64,000 bases of DNA. Origin: Anaerolineae bacterium. Its GTDB lineage: Bacteria > Chloroflexota > Anaerolineae > Aggregatilineales > Phototrophicaceae. The stretch is taken from contig JAJEBY010000016.1 in NCBI GenBank assembly GCA_022822305.1, forward strand, positions 868,001 to 932,000, in the 5' to 3' direction. The notes beneath the pieces were generated by a model that was not told the DNA's origin, ran no database searches, and saw only the letters and a program-made list of their open reading frames with translations. Below are positions 45,359 through 55,159 of the stretch, one piece after another (the stretch's first letter is position 1; each line of letters begins with the position of its first letter). The position numbers and the translations under genes were made by a program.

Positions 45359-45558
45359 GGCGTCAGACTTTTGCTCGCGGGATCCGTTCGCCATTCGCGA
45401 CCTTGACAATGAACATACGTATGGCAAAAGATTGATTTAGGAGCGCGTCAATCGTCCGCGTGGCAGGAATAAGGCTGGATTAAAGTCTTCGCAACTTTCT
45501 CGTAAGCAATGTGCTTTAGTCTACTTGCATTGCGCAAAGTCAAGAGGAACGTGCAACG

Positions 45559-47499
45559 ATGGAAAACGTCACATTTGGATTGGCTCTGATAGCGGGATTC
45601 CTGTCCTTCATATCGCCCTGCGTTTTGCCGCTCGTGCCAGCGTATATCGGCTACATGGGCGGACGCTTAACCCACAACATCGCAAGGCAGACCGCTAGCG
45701 GCGCGGCCGTGGACGTGAGATTGGGAACGCGCTTGCAGATGATGCTCCATGGTATCGCATTCGTCGCCGGCTTCACCATAATATTCGTATTGATCGGATT
45801 GCTGACGACAGCGCTTGCCAGTATCGCCGGGCAATTCGTCGGCACGTTTACCGTCAGCATCGGTCGCATTGGCGGTGTCGTGATCATCTTCTTCGGCCTG
45901 CAGTTTATGGGAGTGCTGCCGCGATTCTTTCGGGGATTGCGCGCCAAACGATACGCCGGCATCCTGGATAGCGCCCTGCTGAGCGTCGCCTTCGCTGTCG
46001 TCTGTAGCGGCCTGATCTATTGGGCAGTGGTCGAGGAGCTGGTGATTGCGCTACCGCTGATCGCTGCGCTGGCGCTGGCAATGTTCATCAACGGCGCGTT
46101 CACGCAGCCCGCCATCTTCTGGAACAACGCCCTCGACCGCATCGAAGCGCTGCTATACTCCGATACTCGCGGCGACGTTGCCGAGACCAGCCGGGAAGGA
46201 TTGGTCGGTTCCGCCTTCATGGGCATGGTCTTTTCGGCCGGTTGGACGCCATGCATTGGTCCCTTGCTGGGCACAATACTTACGGTCGCCGCGACCACCG
46301 GCGCGACAACAGGTGATATCGCTGGAGGCATGCTGCTGTTGGCCGCCTATTCGATCGGCTTGGGCATTCCATTCGTCATCACAGCGCTGCTGATGGATAG
46401 CGCGCAAGGCATCCTGCGCCGGTTGCAGCGACATATGCGCAAGATTGAGCTCTCCAGCGGGGCGCTATTGATCGCCATAGGGCTGCTGGTTGCCAGCGGA
46501 CAATTGCAGAGCTTGAGCCAGACATTTTCGCAAGGCGAATTCGCCGACTTCACCTTCAGGGTCGAAGAGTGCGGCGTGGGCTATTTCGAAGGCAGAGTTG
46601 AGCTGAGTCATGTCGGCGCTTGCCTGGCCGGATCCTTAACGCCGGTGGCGCTGAATCAGAGCGCGAGCGGCTATTTCAAAGGCGACGTGACGCATCACGA
46701 GTACCTCTTTCACGGCGTGGCCAACACGCAGATAGATGTTGAAGTTCGCAGCGTGGGCGGCGAGACGCCTCCCTTCGAGGTCGAGCTCTTTTCGCCGGAA
46801 GACGAGCTGCTGGCGACAGGCGATAGCGCCGATAGCATTGTCGTCGATGGCATGATGTATCCACTCGTCGAGATTCTGCTTGCTGAGGATGGATTACATC
46901 GCGCCGTTATCAGCGGCGTCTCCGCCGGCACGGAGGCGCGCTTCCGGGTCAAAGTCCGCGAGGCGCAGCCGCTCGCCGTGGAATCCGACCAAGACAGCGG
47001 GCTCGCGTCACTGGCCGGGCGCGTCATCAACTCTCTGGTCGACATCGCGGAAGATCTGGCGCCGCCCGCGGGCTTGGCGGAAGGCAACCGCGCTCCGGAT
47101 TTCACGCTGACCACGGTTGACGGCGAAACACTTCAGCTTTCGGACCTCCGAGGCAACATCGTGCTGTTGAACTTCTGGGGTACCTGGTGCGGTCCCTGCC
47201 GCCGCGAGATGCCGGAATTCCAAAAAGCCTTCGAGGAACGACACGATCAGGGCTTCGAGATACTGGCCGTCGCCTTCAACGATACCGAAGCAGCCATCAA
47301 GGACTTCCGCGATGAGTTTGGCTTGACCTTCCTGCTGGCGCTCGACGACAGCGGCGATGTCAACAACACCTACGCGGTGCAAACCCGACCGAGTACCTAT
47401 GTGATCGACCGCGACGGCGTTATCGCGCTGAAGCATTTCGGCATTATGACCGAGCCACAGCTGCAGGAGATATTTCGCGACGCCTTTCCCGACGAGTAA
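45559..47499 (+). CDS. CcdA/DsbD-like transmembrane thiol transporter fused to a TlpA-like thioredoxin domain
   Basis: 646 aa. Residues ~1-325 are the CcdA-type membrane part: ISPCVLPLVPAYIGYMGG (first Cys about residue 17) and GWTPCIGPLLGT (second Cys about 235) are the reductant-carrying cysteines. Residues ~335-485 form a beta-rich insert resembling a bacterial pre-peptidase C-terminal domain. Residues ~510-646 are a TlpA/ResA thioredoxin with WCGPC (about 543-547) and TRPSTYVIDRDG (cis-Pro loop). One chain may thus pass electrons from cytoplasm to an extracytoplasmic thioredoxin. A free-standing TlpA protein follows 41 bp on. Confidence 0.85.
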   Translation: MENVTFGLALIAGFLSFISPCVLPLVPAYIGYMGGRLTHNIARQTASGAAVDVRLGTRLQMMLHGIAFVAGFTIIFVLIGLLTTALASIAGQFVGTFTVSIGRIGGVVIIFFGLQFMGVLPRFFRGLRAKRYAGILDSALLSVAFAVVCSGLIYWAVVEELVIALPLIAALALAMFINGAFTQPAIFWNNALDRIEALLYSDTRGDVAETSREGLVGSAFMGMVFSAGWTPCIGPLLGTILTVAATTGATTGDIAGGMLLLAAYSIGLGIPFVITALLMDSAQGILRRLQRHMRKIELSSGALLIAIGLLVASGQLQSLSQTFSQGEFADFTFRVEECGVGYFEGRVELSHVGACLAGSLTPVALNQSASGYFKGDVTHHEYLFHGVANTQIDVEVRSVGGETPPFEVELFSPEDELLATGDSADSIVVDGMMYPLVEILLAEDGLHRAVISGVSAGTEARFRVKVREAQPLAVESDQDSGLASLAGRVINSLVDIAEDLAPPAGLAEGNRAPDFTLTTVDGETLQLSDLRGNIVLLNFWGTWCGPCRREMPEFQKAFEERHDQGFEILAVAFNDTEAAIKDFRDEFGLTFLLALDDSGDVNNTYAVQTRPSTYVIDRDGVIALKHFGIMTEPQLQEIFRDAFPDE

Positions 47500-47540
47500 G
47501 CGAAATCAATCAAAATGAATCCTAGACGCGCAGTCGGCGA

Positions 47541-48101
47541 ATGTCCGCGTTCAGCAAGATTATTCGATTGACGACCGCGCTCGTTTGTCTGGGCGCGGCA
47601 GTCGTTCTGCTGCGCAATACCGGTCTGCCCGAGCGACCAGCGTATGGCGGATACCGTTTGCAGGATACATCGTATGGTGTGGCTGCAATTGGCGCCGTAG
47701 CGCCACAGCTGGCTTTGCTGAGGCGCGACCTTACCCCTTATGTGTTGCAGCCAGACGAAGCGCAGGTGACAATCGTCAACTTCTGGGCGACATGGTGCCG
47801 CCCCTGTCGGAAAGAATTGCTGGTATTGCAGGAGCTCCAGGACGCTGAGCCGCGGGCAATCCGAGTCGTCGCCATCAATTCGGGCGAAAGACCCGCGACC
47901 GTGTCAGAATGGCTTAGAAATCAAGACCTGAGCATCGACGTGCTGGTCGATCCGAGCCAATCGGCCGCTGCAAGTTTTCGTGTGCGCGGACTGCCGACGA
48001 CGTATATATTGGACAGCAAATTGCGGATTCAACGCATCTTCTACGGCGCATTTAACCGCGATCAATTGCTCCGCGCCGTGAACCAGATCACCGGCGCCTA
48101 A
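47541..48101 (+). CDS. TlpA/ResA-family membrane-anchored thiol-disulfide protein
   Basis: 186 aa. An N-terminal membrane anchor (residues ~9-25) is followed by a thioredoxin fold with the CxxC in NFWATWCRPCRKEL (about residues 77-90) and the cis-proline loop RGLPTTYILD. Likely reduces or oxidises extracytoplasmic proteins, possibly receiving electrons from the CcdA fusion just upstream. The DUF2085 gene begins 4 bp after its stop. Confidence 0.88.
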   Translation: MSAFSKIIRLTTALVCLGAAVVLLRNTGLPERPAYGGYRLQDTSYGVAAIGAVAPQLALLRRDLTPYVLQPDEAQVTIVNFWATWCRPCRKELLVLQELQDAEPRAIRVVAINSGERPATVSEWLRNQDLSIDVLVDPSQSAAASFRVRGLPTTYILDSKLRIQRIFYGAFNRDQLLRAVNQITGA

Positions 48102-48105
48102 GTCG

Positions 48106-48897
48106 ATGAAGACCCTGCTGCTGCGCGCGCGAAGCGCTATCGAGGCCGTGGCGCTGTGGGTTGCGCGAAAATGGCTCCGGATCATCATGTCGATTTTGGC
48201 TGTCTACATTAGCCTGCCGTGGCTGGCGCCGACCCTGGCTTGGACGGGTCTGTCCGGTCCCGCGGATTTGATCTATACGCTTTACAGCCCCTTTTGTCAC
48301 CAATTCGCCTTTCGCTCGCCCTTCCTTTTCGGGCAACAGGCATTTTATCCGCGCGCGGCAGCCGGCATGGACTATCAGCCATTCGAGTCTTACGCAGTAG
48401 AATCCGAGGCATATCTGGACCAGTATCGATATTGGACTCAACGCTTCGTCGGCGCTCTGCCATCGGCGCCACTCATTGCGGACGATCTGTGGGAATTCAG
48501 CGTCGCACAGCAATTGGCGGCCCGGCACTTTGTCGGCGATTCAAACTTCGGCTACAAGACCAGCCTGTGCGCCCGTGATCTCGCTACCTTTACCATGATT
48601 TTTGTTGGCGGTCTGATCTACTGGCGGTTTCGCTGGCGAATACGCCCACTGCCCTTTCTATTGTATCTATTCGTGGGACTGGGCCCCATCGCTATTGACG
48701 GATTCAGCCAGTTGCTGAGTTACCCGCCCTTCGAGCTGTGGCCAGTTCGCGAAACGACGCCGCTGTTCCGTATGGTCACCGGCGGCTTATTTGGATTGAT
48801 GAGCGCGTGGTTGAGTTTTCCCCACTTCGAACGCTCAATGCAGGACATTATCGAGCGTCTGGAATCCCGGCCCGGCGACAGCGACCGCCTATCCTAG
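48106..48897 (+). CDS. DUF2085 membrane protein
   Basis: 263 aa with about four hydrophobic helices. LYSPFCHQFAFRSPF (about 62-76), CARDLATFTMIFVGG (about 151-165) and GIxxDG-like GPIAIDGFSQLL are conserved in DUF2085, a family of unknown function with invariant cysteines and histidine. The position directly after two thiol-disulfide genes suggests a redox or metal-linked membrane role, but this is context only. Confidence 0.8.
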   Translation: MKTLLLRARSAIEAVALWVARKWLRIIMSILAVYISLPWLAPTLAWTGLSGPADLIYTLYSPFCHQFAFRSPFLFGQQAFYPRAAAGMDYQPFESYAVESEAYLDQYRYWTQRFVGALPSAPLIADDLWEFSVAQQLAARHFVGDSNFGYKTSLCARDLATFTMIFVGGLIYWRFRWRIRPLPFLLYLFVGLGPIAIDGFSQLLSYPPFELWPVRETTPLFRMVTGGLFGLMSAWLSFPHFERSMQDIIERLESRPGDSDRLS

Positions 48898-48906
48898 TGC
48901 CGACGA

Positions 48907-49668
48907 TTAAGTTTCACCCTCGTCATCCACAGGCTTGCGCAAACGTGAAAGCCGCGCATCCATTTTAGGTTTGTCGGCTTTGCTCGGTTTGGGCGTGCGC
49001 GGATCCGGCGCCTCGTCCACAATATCGAAGCGTCCGAAGCGGTCCGCCACATCGTCCGGCTCGGGCACGGGCGAATTGTTCAGCAGATTCTCCAGACCAC
49101 TGCGCGCGTCATCCAACTTGTTAGAAACCGCGTTGATGATCGACGGACCGCGCGATTCGCCAGGACGCGTGCTTTTGCCGCTGCCTTCAACCGGAATCCG
49201 CTTGCGAGCGCCGCCCTTGGCCGAGCGATCCCCGGATGTCCGCGAGGCGCGCTCTTGTCCTTCCAGGGCGGATTCCAGCGCGGCCAACTCTTTTATAAGA
49301 TGCCCCGACATCAGCCGATGGTTGCGCAGCTCCGATTCCGCAATGGTCAATTGCTGTTGCTTCAGATTCAGTTGACCCTGCACGCGCCGCGCGCCGATTG
49401 CGTCGTCAGCTCGTACATAGGCGTCAACTTGCTGATCCAGCGCCAACGCCTCACCCATTAGCAGTTCAATCTTCTCTTGCAGTTCGTCCTCATACTCGAG
49501 CGCTTCATTCAAGCGCTGCCGCAGATTCTGTACCGACCGCCGCGGGTTCTTCTCGGCATCTTCCGGGTTCAGCTTGATGCGCGCCAAAGGAGAGCGGGGA
49601 TTCCGCCCCAGCAACTCGTTGACCTGCGCGTTCACCAACGTGTTCAGCTTTTCGAAAAGGTTCGACAT
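48907..49668 (-). CDS. Coiled-coil protein, PspA/IM30-like in its first part
   Basis: 253 aa. The opening MSNLFEKLNTLVNAQVNELL resembles the PspA/IM30 start (a short amphipathic helix followed by a long coiled coil, residues ~40-135). The second half is charged and Pro/Gly-rich (SGDRSAKGGARKRIP, then RSGLENLLNNSPVPEPDD), likely disordered. It may bind membranes in a stress response, but the family match is weak. It is convergent with the DUF2085 gene. Confidence 0.6.
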   Translation of the reverse strand: MSNLFEKLNTLVNAQVNELLGRNPRSPLARIKLNPEDAEKNPRRSVQNLRQRLNEALEYEDELQEKIELLMGEALALDQQVDAYVRADDAIGARRVQGQLNLKQQQLTIAESELRNHRLMSGHLIKELAALESALEGQERASRTSGDRSAKGGARKRIPVEGSGKSTRPGESRGPSIINAVSNKLDDARSGLENLLNNSPVPEPDDVADRFGRFDIVDEAPDPRTPKPSKADKPKMDARLSRLRKPVDDEGET

Positions 49669-49914
49669 AACTAACGTTTTGATCCGTTTGAACGTTGACG
49701 TACTGCCCTATTATAGACGAAAAGCTGCCTGCCTTGCGCTTGCCTTTTGCTTCGTTCGATCGACAGGCTCGCCAAACCAGATGATAAATCGCGTCTTTGC
49801 CCGCGCCGCTGACAAACGCCGGATGCCAATCGACGGATTCCGAATGTCATGCCGCTGTCCGCAAGTTGATCATGCGCGGCAAAGTCAGCGCAGCGACGCC
49901 TGGCAAGCGAAAGG

Positions 49915-50493
49915 TTATTGATCAGATTCGCCAGGAGGCTCATGCCCTAAGTGTTCGAGCAGGTCAATGACCTGCGCACTGCGCCGCCTCAGTTGATCGT
50001 TGTCTCGCTTTTCCCATTGCCGAAGCATGCGCAGCAGCGTTGGCAAGGCTTCCGAATCGTGCAGGCCATCGCAGTCTTCCTCCGATTGATTTAGCCAGTT
50101 ACGCAGCGCATCACAAGCCTGGACGGCGGATTCGTTGTCGAAGTCCTCGCCCGCCGACAACACGATGCCTACGAGAATTGGAACGCCTGTCGCTCCATTC
50201 AGCTTCGCCAGCGTCCAAATTGAAGATGAACGACTTTGGCGATTGTAGGCGGCGACTTGCGCAAGCCGCGCGCCGACCGCCGTCTGTTCTTCAGGCGATA
50301 ATCGCAGACGAAGCAAGTCTCTCGTGAGGTTTTCCCCGTGGTAATCCGTCATCGCGGCGTGGTCAATTTGCGGATTGCTTCGCTCCAGAATCAATGCCAG
50401 CTGAAAGAGCGCGAACTCTCGAACATCGAAATTTCGGTCATTGAGCTGCGAAAGCAATTCATCCAAGGCGCGCTTGCGATATTTCCGCTTCAT
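49915..50493 (-). CDS. HEAT-repeat-like helical protein, unknown
   Basis: 192 aa, almost all predicted helix, starting with a basic MKRKYRKRALDELL and containing FDVREFALFQLALIL and SIWTLAKLNGATGVPIL as repeat-like helix pairs. I do not recognise a family; a protein-protein scaffold is the most that can be said. It overlaps the membrane glycosyltransferase upstream by 4 bp, so the two are coupled. The 245 bp between this gene's stop and the coiled-coil gene's start show no other gene. Confidence 0.6.
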   Translation of the reverse strand: MKRKYRKRALDELLSQLNDRNFDVREFALFQLALILERSNPQIDHAAMTDYHGENLTRDLLRLRLSPEEQTAVGARLAQVAAYNRQSRSSSIWTLAKLNGATGVPILVGIVLSAGEDFDNESAVQACDALRNWLNQSEEDCDGLHDSEALPTLLRMLRQWEKRDNDQLRRRSAQVIDLLEHLGHEPPGESDQ

Positions 50494-51764
50494 GTGGATG
50501 CCACGTCAGCCGCAACGTTGGCGCGCAGCACTTTGTAGCAAGCAACGGCCAGTCCGGCCAGCATGCCTGTGCGCAACAGCACCAAAACCATCCACGGCAA
50601 TAGGAGGTCGCCAGCCATTACTCCTGGTGGATCCAAATCCGCCGACCGACTCCATAGCAACGGATATTCCGCCAACACAACGAGTGTCAGAACCACAGTC
50701 GCGAAGACGCCTCGCCGCGTAGGAAATACCAGCAGAATCAGAGGAATGAGGAGACAGATCCACTGCGGGCTCCAGGCCTGCGCTTGAAGATAGAATACGA
50801 GTACAGTAACACAGACAAAGGCCAGCACGCCGCGCTCGTCTCTGCGGAGCGTTCGACCATAAATGATCAATCCCACAACTGCCGCCAACATTAGCCTCAG
50901 CCAGTTCGGAAATCGGGCGGGACTTGCATTGCCTTGGGCATAAGCATATTCCGGCGAGGCGCGCCTCTCCAAGCTCGCGATGTTTCCTGTCGTATAGTTG
51001 CCGTCGATGAGTGCCCAGATGGTTTGGGAGCTAGGTTTTCCGAATTGCGCGCGGAGCGAGATCGCTGCAAATTCCCCATTTGAGACAAACAGCGGCAAAT
51101 AGACCAGCGCCACTGCCGCAAATGCGAGCGCGCCATATCTGGCTGATTGCGCCCAGCCACGATATCGAATCACCGCGCCAATGATGAGCGCAGGCACGAA
51201 CTTCAACAGAAATCCAATCCCGACGAGGAGCGCTGAAACTGTCAGGCGTCTTTTGAGCAGGAGCCAAATGCTCAAGAGAAAGGTGAAGGTCATCATGGAC
51301 TCGAAGTTCCACCACATGAAAATCACCGGCGCGGGCGACAAGCAATAGAGCCATGCAAGCTGGATGCCAGTCGACCTGTCATATGCTTCCCGCGCAATCG
51401 CCCACACAAGCGTGAGATTGCCCAATTCACAAGCCAGCAGGAGTATGCCCAACAAAAACGACCAATTGGTGTAGTTGGCGCGGTCGCCCAAAAGCTCATA
51501 AACTGCGGTCGTGATCGTATACCAGATCGGCGGGAATTCACTCCACCAGTCTCGAAACGGCAGCATGCCGTCTTCGCTAAGCGCTGCCAGATGAAAGTGG
51601 AAGAGGCGATCGCCGCCGACGCCGATGCCAGATTCAAAACTTTCAATGAGCAGCGGCTGAAAGGCCATGAACAGCACAAGTCGAAAACTGACAAACAACA
51701 GCGCAAGCAGCCGGGCATCGCCTAACAGCTGCTCCGATAAGTGGACGGATTTGGCCGTCTTCAT
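50490..51764 (-). CDS. Polytopic GT-C-like glycosyltransferase (GT87/DUF2029 type)
   Basis: About 424 aa with ten or more hydrophobic helices. An acidic, polar first external loop (GDRLFHFHLAAL, then FRDWWSEFPPIWY) is the usual catalytic place in GT-C enzymes that use lipid-linked sugars; FRDWWSEFPP is typical of the GT87/DUF2029 group. The ATG at 51764 lies 2 bp after the stop of the upstream gene (TGACATG), so translation is coupled. The donor and acceptor are unknown. Confidence 0.72.
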   Translation of the reverse strand: MKTAKSVHLSEQLLGDARLLALLFVSFRLVLFMAFQPLLIESFESGIGVGGDRLFHFHLAALSEDGMLPFRDWWSEFPPIWYTITTAVYELLGDRANYTNWSFLLGILLLACELGNLTLVWAIAREAYDRSTGIQLAWLYCLSPAPVIFMWWNFESMMTFTFLLSIWLLLKRRLTVSALLVGIGFLLKFVPALIIGAVIRYRGWAQSARYGALAFAAVALVYLPLFVSNGEFAAISLRAQFGKPSSQTIWALIDGNYTTGNIASLERRASPEYAYAQGNASPARFPNWLRLMLAAVVGLIIYGRTLRRDERGVLAFVCVTVLVFYLQAQAWSPQWICLLIPLILLVFPTRRGVFATVVLTLVVLAEYPLLWSRSADLDPPGVMAGDLLLPWMVLVLLRTGMLAGLAVACYKVLRANVAADVAST

Positions 51765-51765
51765 G

Positions 51766-53256
51766 TCAGGAGGGAGACTCTCGCACAAAGATACTCGCCT
51801 GGGCGTCTAGATAATCGATACGCCATCCTGGATCAGCGCGGAGCGCCTGGGCTAATGCGCCGTCCGTCTCGATTAAGACAAAACCTATCTGCCATTGATT
51901 CAACTTCGCTTGCCATCCCGGATACGCGGACGAGATGCGGTGATATTCGTTCAGCAACTCGCCGTACAGGTCACTCCGGCCGTCGATGAAGACCGGATAG
52001 TCCGGCGAATGGTAGATTAAGTAGCCTCCCCAATTGTAACTGTTAAACATATGGCCGTCGTAGTTTTGAGACTTGAGATGCTGGACCGCCGCCACCGGAA
52101 ACGCCGCTGTCAACTGATCATGGATTGCGTCATTGTCAACGATGTAAGCAGCGCGCAATGTGACGCCTGCGGCAACCAACAAAATAAGCAGCGCATTGAG
52201 CGCCAAACGTCCCAACGATTCAAATGCTCGTTGCGAGATCCGCCACCCCGCTCGCTCCAAGATATCATCCAGATGCCGGGTAGCCATCGGCACAGCGACA
52301 AGGGCGAAGAATGACACGTTGCGAGCCGCGGCCAGAGCCATAAACCCGGTACCGCAGAGCAAGATCCATTCCGTAAAGTCAAATCGGCGGCGGCTCGACC
52401 AGATTGCGGCAATGACCATCCCCATCAGCGCGGCAAAAGCCCAGGACCTTGGTTCTGTCAAATCTGGCGCTTGCCATTCTACGATGAATTGACGCAGCTC
52501 CGGCAAGAACAGTGTGTTTAGCGGAGTCGCATACACGCTAGCGCCCAGAGGATTGAGCATGAGCAAGGGAAGCGAAAGCAAGGCGGCTAGAAGCATCTTT
52601 CGCAGACCGCCAAGTGGTATGACCTTGTCGCCAGCTTGCGCCCAGGCGTTCAGAAGGTCTCCAACGACGACCGCCGCAATCAAGACATAGCCGAACAGAT
52701 AGCCGCCGTGCGCGTTGCTCCACAGCCACAACAGCGGCGCTGTCCACCAGATTCGGTCGCGTCCGCGATATTTGAAATCCAAGAGCAGCCACAGCAATAG
52801 CCCTGCAAACAGGAAGGAGAACATTTGCGGTCGCGGCGACCAAAACGCGGCCGCGGCTGTTGCGCCCACGACCAAGACAAATCCCTGCATATAGATGCTT
52901 CCCGAGCCGGCGCGAAAGACGAAATATAGGCCGGTCACCGCGGTGAGCGCCGTGAAGAATGACAAACCGGCGAGTCCCGCAAGGCGCCAGAGGCCATGCA
53001 AGACAACCTGTGCCAGCGCGCTATGGTTGAAATGAGTCTTTCCGGCGGCAGTTAAGGAGTAGGTATCGGCGTATACGGCCTGACCCGTTTCTACGATTTG
53101 CCGTCCCAGACGCAGGTGCCACCAGAGATCGGTATCGACGCTGAATCGCATCGCCATGGCGAAAAGCAGCAAGAACACAATGACCGCTGCGCTGCGTGCA
53201 GTGGTCAGTCGACGCCACGCCATCGGAAGTCGCTCCGCTATTGCACTGGCAGTCAT
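51766..53256 (-). CDS. Polytopic membrane protein, probable GT-C-like glycosyltransferase
   Basis: 496 aa with about ten hydrophobic helices and a C-terminal soluble segment (residues ~410-496). The first external loop holds VDTDLWWHLRLGRQIVE, an Asp-rich pattern like GT-C oligosaccharyl transferases, and GKTHFNHSALAQ. FIDGRSDLYGEL near residue 425 is a conserved-looking motif of this set. Such proteins are common and uncharacterised. It lies within an apparent operon with the O-antigen-ligase-like gene and the GT87-like gene. Confidence 0.6.
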   Translation of the reverse strand: MTASAIAERLPMAWRRLTTARSAAVIVFLLLFAMAMRFSVDTDLWWHLRLGRQIVETGQAVYADTYSLTAAGKTHFNHSALAQVVLHGLWRLAGLAGLSFFTALTAVTGLYFVFRAGSGSIYMQGFVLVVGATAAAAFWSPRPQMFSFLFAGLLLWLLLDFKYRGRDRIWWTAPLLWLWSNAHGGYLFGYVLIAAVVVGDLLNAWAQAGDKVIPLGGLRKMLLAALLSLPLLMLNPLGASVYATPLNTLFLPELRQFIVEWQAPDLTEPRSWAFAALMGMVIAAIWSSRRRFDFTEWILLCGTGFMALAAARNVSFFALVAVPMATRHLDDILERAGWRISQRAFESLGRLALNALLILLVAAGVTLRAAYIVDNDAIHDQLTAAFPVAAVQHLKSQNYDGHMFNSYNWGGYLIYHSPDYPVFIDGRSDLYGELLNEYHRISSAYPGWQAKLNQWQIGFVLIETDGALAQALRADPGWRIDYLDAQASIFVRESPS

Positions 53257-53308
53257 ATCTGGCGGCGAAGTCGCACAATGACCGCGAAGAGGGGACGAAG
53301 TGGCGCCA

Positions 53309-55159
53309 TCAGCGATTGCCCCACCCTACCTGCGGCAAGAAGGTCAAAGGGAGAGATTCGCGCAAATGTTGGAATCTCGTGAATTCCTGATTGTGGGTGC
53401 GATGAGGCAGCTCAAGGTCGTCGCCGGAAAACATGCCGAGCTTTGTCGCCAGATTGTAGGCAAACACGTAAGCATCCGGCGCCAGAACTATCGCGCGATC
53501 CAGCGCGCGCATGGCCTGGGCACCATTTCCCGATTGCCAATACAACGCAGCCAAGTTCGCCCAGGAAATCGCGTCGATGGGCTCCTGCTTCAAGTACGCT
53601 TCGAATGTCGTAATTGCGCTTTCCCGCGCCTGCGCATCTCCATAGGATGCCAGCAATCCCAATAGCAGCGCCTTTTGCTGCAAATGAACCGGCGTTGCTG
53701 AGTCGCGCGTTTCAAGATATTCCAACCCGCGCAGCGACTTTCGGTAGTCGGCCATCGTTTCCTCCGCCGTCCGACCGGCCATGCCATAGTTACTCAACCG
53801 CAATGATTGAATATAGCGCCGGTTTGCTTCGCTGCTGCGCCAGCCGAATGCCAAGACAACCACCCAAAGCGCAACGACCCCCATTGGATGAATCACCTGG
53901 AGCCTCGTATTCGCGCTGCAAGATTTGGCCGCGCCCGTCGGCAATATGGCGACAAGCGCAACACCAAGCAAAGCGACCGCGGGCATCATCGCCGTGACAT
54001 CAACAACGTGATGCGCAGAAAACCCGACCATGGCAGATGCGCAGCTGATCAGCAGCGCGCGATCGCCCGATGCGCTGCTTTTCCAGGCATGACGGAAATC
54101 GCGAAAAATGCAAACTGCCGTGTATACCAGCGCCACCATCCCCAGGATGCCAAGTTCGGCAGCGATGTTGAGCGGAAGGCTGTGAGCATGGGCGTAGGGC
54201 AACGCCGGAGGCGCCGATACGTGCCGGCTGTAATGACGGCCAAACGTGAACAAGCCCTGCCCAGTCAGTGGTTTCTCAGCAATTTGCAACAGAGCCGATC
54301 TCCAAATTTCTCCACGCAATCCGGCCCGCCGCTCTCGAATAGTGAAGGAATTGATAATCAATCCTAACATGATGGCAATTGCAACCGTGGCTGCCGCCGT
54401 GCCGACAATTGTCAAGCGCCGGAAGGACACGCTTGATGCCTGCCAACGACCATGAAGGCGACCGATGGACAACAGACCTCGATTGTGCAAGGTCAGGACG
54501 AGCAGTGTGGCCAGCCCGGCCAGCAAGCTCAACCATGCGCCGCGAGAAAGCGTCAGCAGTACGATTGTTGCTACGGCGAACGAATAGATCGCCCAACCAA
54601 GATTGAGCGAGCGACGACGCGCCGCGATCAATCGACCCAAGGCAAATGGCGCGATGACCAGCAAGACCGTGCCCAGCGCGTTTGAATTCCCGACCACACT
54701 CACCGGCTGCGTCCAGCGTCCAGTCATCACCATTTGCAGTACGCTGAAAAAAACCAGTACAATGCCGGCGCTCAATATCGCATCAATTAGCCACTCGCGA
54801 ATCTCCGCCCGATTGGAAACGAGATCGTGCAATACATACCAGACGCCCGCGTAGAGCAAGACGAACCACAGCCCAATGAAACTGCGATTCAGCGTCCCAG
54901 GGTTGGCCACAATCGATATCGCAATGGCCACTGCCCACAACGGCAGCGTTGCGTCAAGACTGGCGCCATATCTGCGCCAATTCTGACGGCTGCGAATCAC
55001 AAGCCAAAACGCTAGTGACAACGTGACAAGCCCGAAGGTCACAGGATGCGAATCAGGTATGATGATGCCGTTAAATGTCGCGCCAAATGGCGACATCAAA
55101 TACAGGCAGACCAGCACAATGTAGAGCCGCATTGCTATGCGCAAGGGAGATAATCTCAT
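53309..55159 (-). CDS. O-antigen ligase/polymerase-like membrane protein with C-terminal TPR
   Basis: 616 aa with about ten to twelve hydrophobic helices. The large extracytoplasmic loop with GQGLFTFGRHYSRH and the HAHSLPLNIAAELGILG block (about residues 315-345) is the WaaL/Wzy-C signature (catalytic histidine in HAHS). Residues ~480-600 form TPR-like helices (ALLLGLLASYGDAQ, ISWANLAALYWQSGNGAQAMRALDRA). Probably joins or polymerises lipid-linked glycans at the cell surface. First gene of the minus-strand cluster reaching to 49915. Confidence 0.78.
   Translation of the reverse strand: MRLSPLRIAMRLYIVLVCLYLMSPFGATFNGIIIPDSHPVTFGLVTLSLAFWLVIRSRQNWRRYGASLDATLPLWAVAIAISIVANPGTLNRSFIGLWFVLLYAGVWYVLHDLVSNRAEIREWLIDAILSAGIVLVFFSVLQMVMTGRWTQPVSVVGNSNALGTVLLVIAPFALGRLIAARRRSLNLGWAIYSFAVATIVLLTLSRGAWLSLLAGLATLLVLTLHNRGLLSIGRLHGRWQASSVSFRRLTIVGTAAATVAIAIMLGLIINSFTIRERRAGLRGEIWRSALLQIAEKPLTGQGLFTFGRHYSRHVSAPPALPYAHAHSLPLNIAAELGILGMVALVYTAVCIFRDFRHAWKSSASGDRALLISCASAMVGFSAHHVVDVTAMMPAVALLGVALVAILPTGAAKSCSANTRLQVIHPMGVVALWVVVLAFGWRSSEANRRYIQSLRLSNYGMAGRTAEETMADYRKSLRGLEYLETRDSATPVHLQQKALLLGLLASYGDAQARESAITTFEAYLKQEPIDAISWANLAALYWQSGNGAQAMRALDRAIVLAPDAYVFAYNLATKLGMFSGDDLELPHRTHNQEFTRFQHLRESLPLTFLPQVGWGNR

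Noticed and set aside
49669..49914. Possible small gene on the minus strand (about 90 codons)
   Set aside because: It runs into both neighbours' ends, has no SD and no family features.
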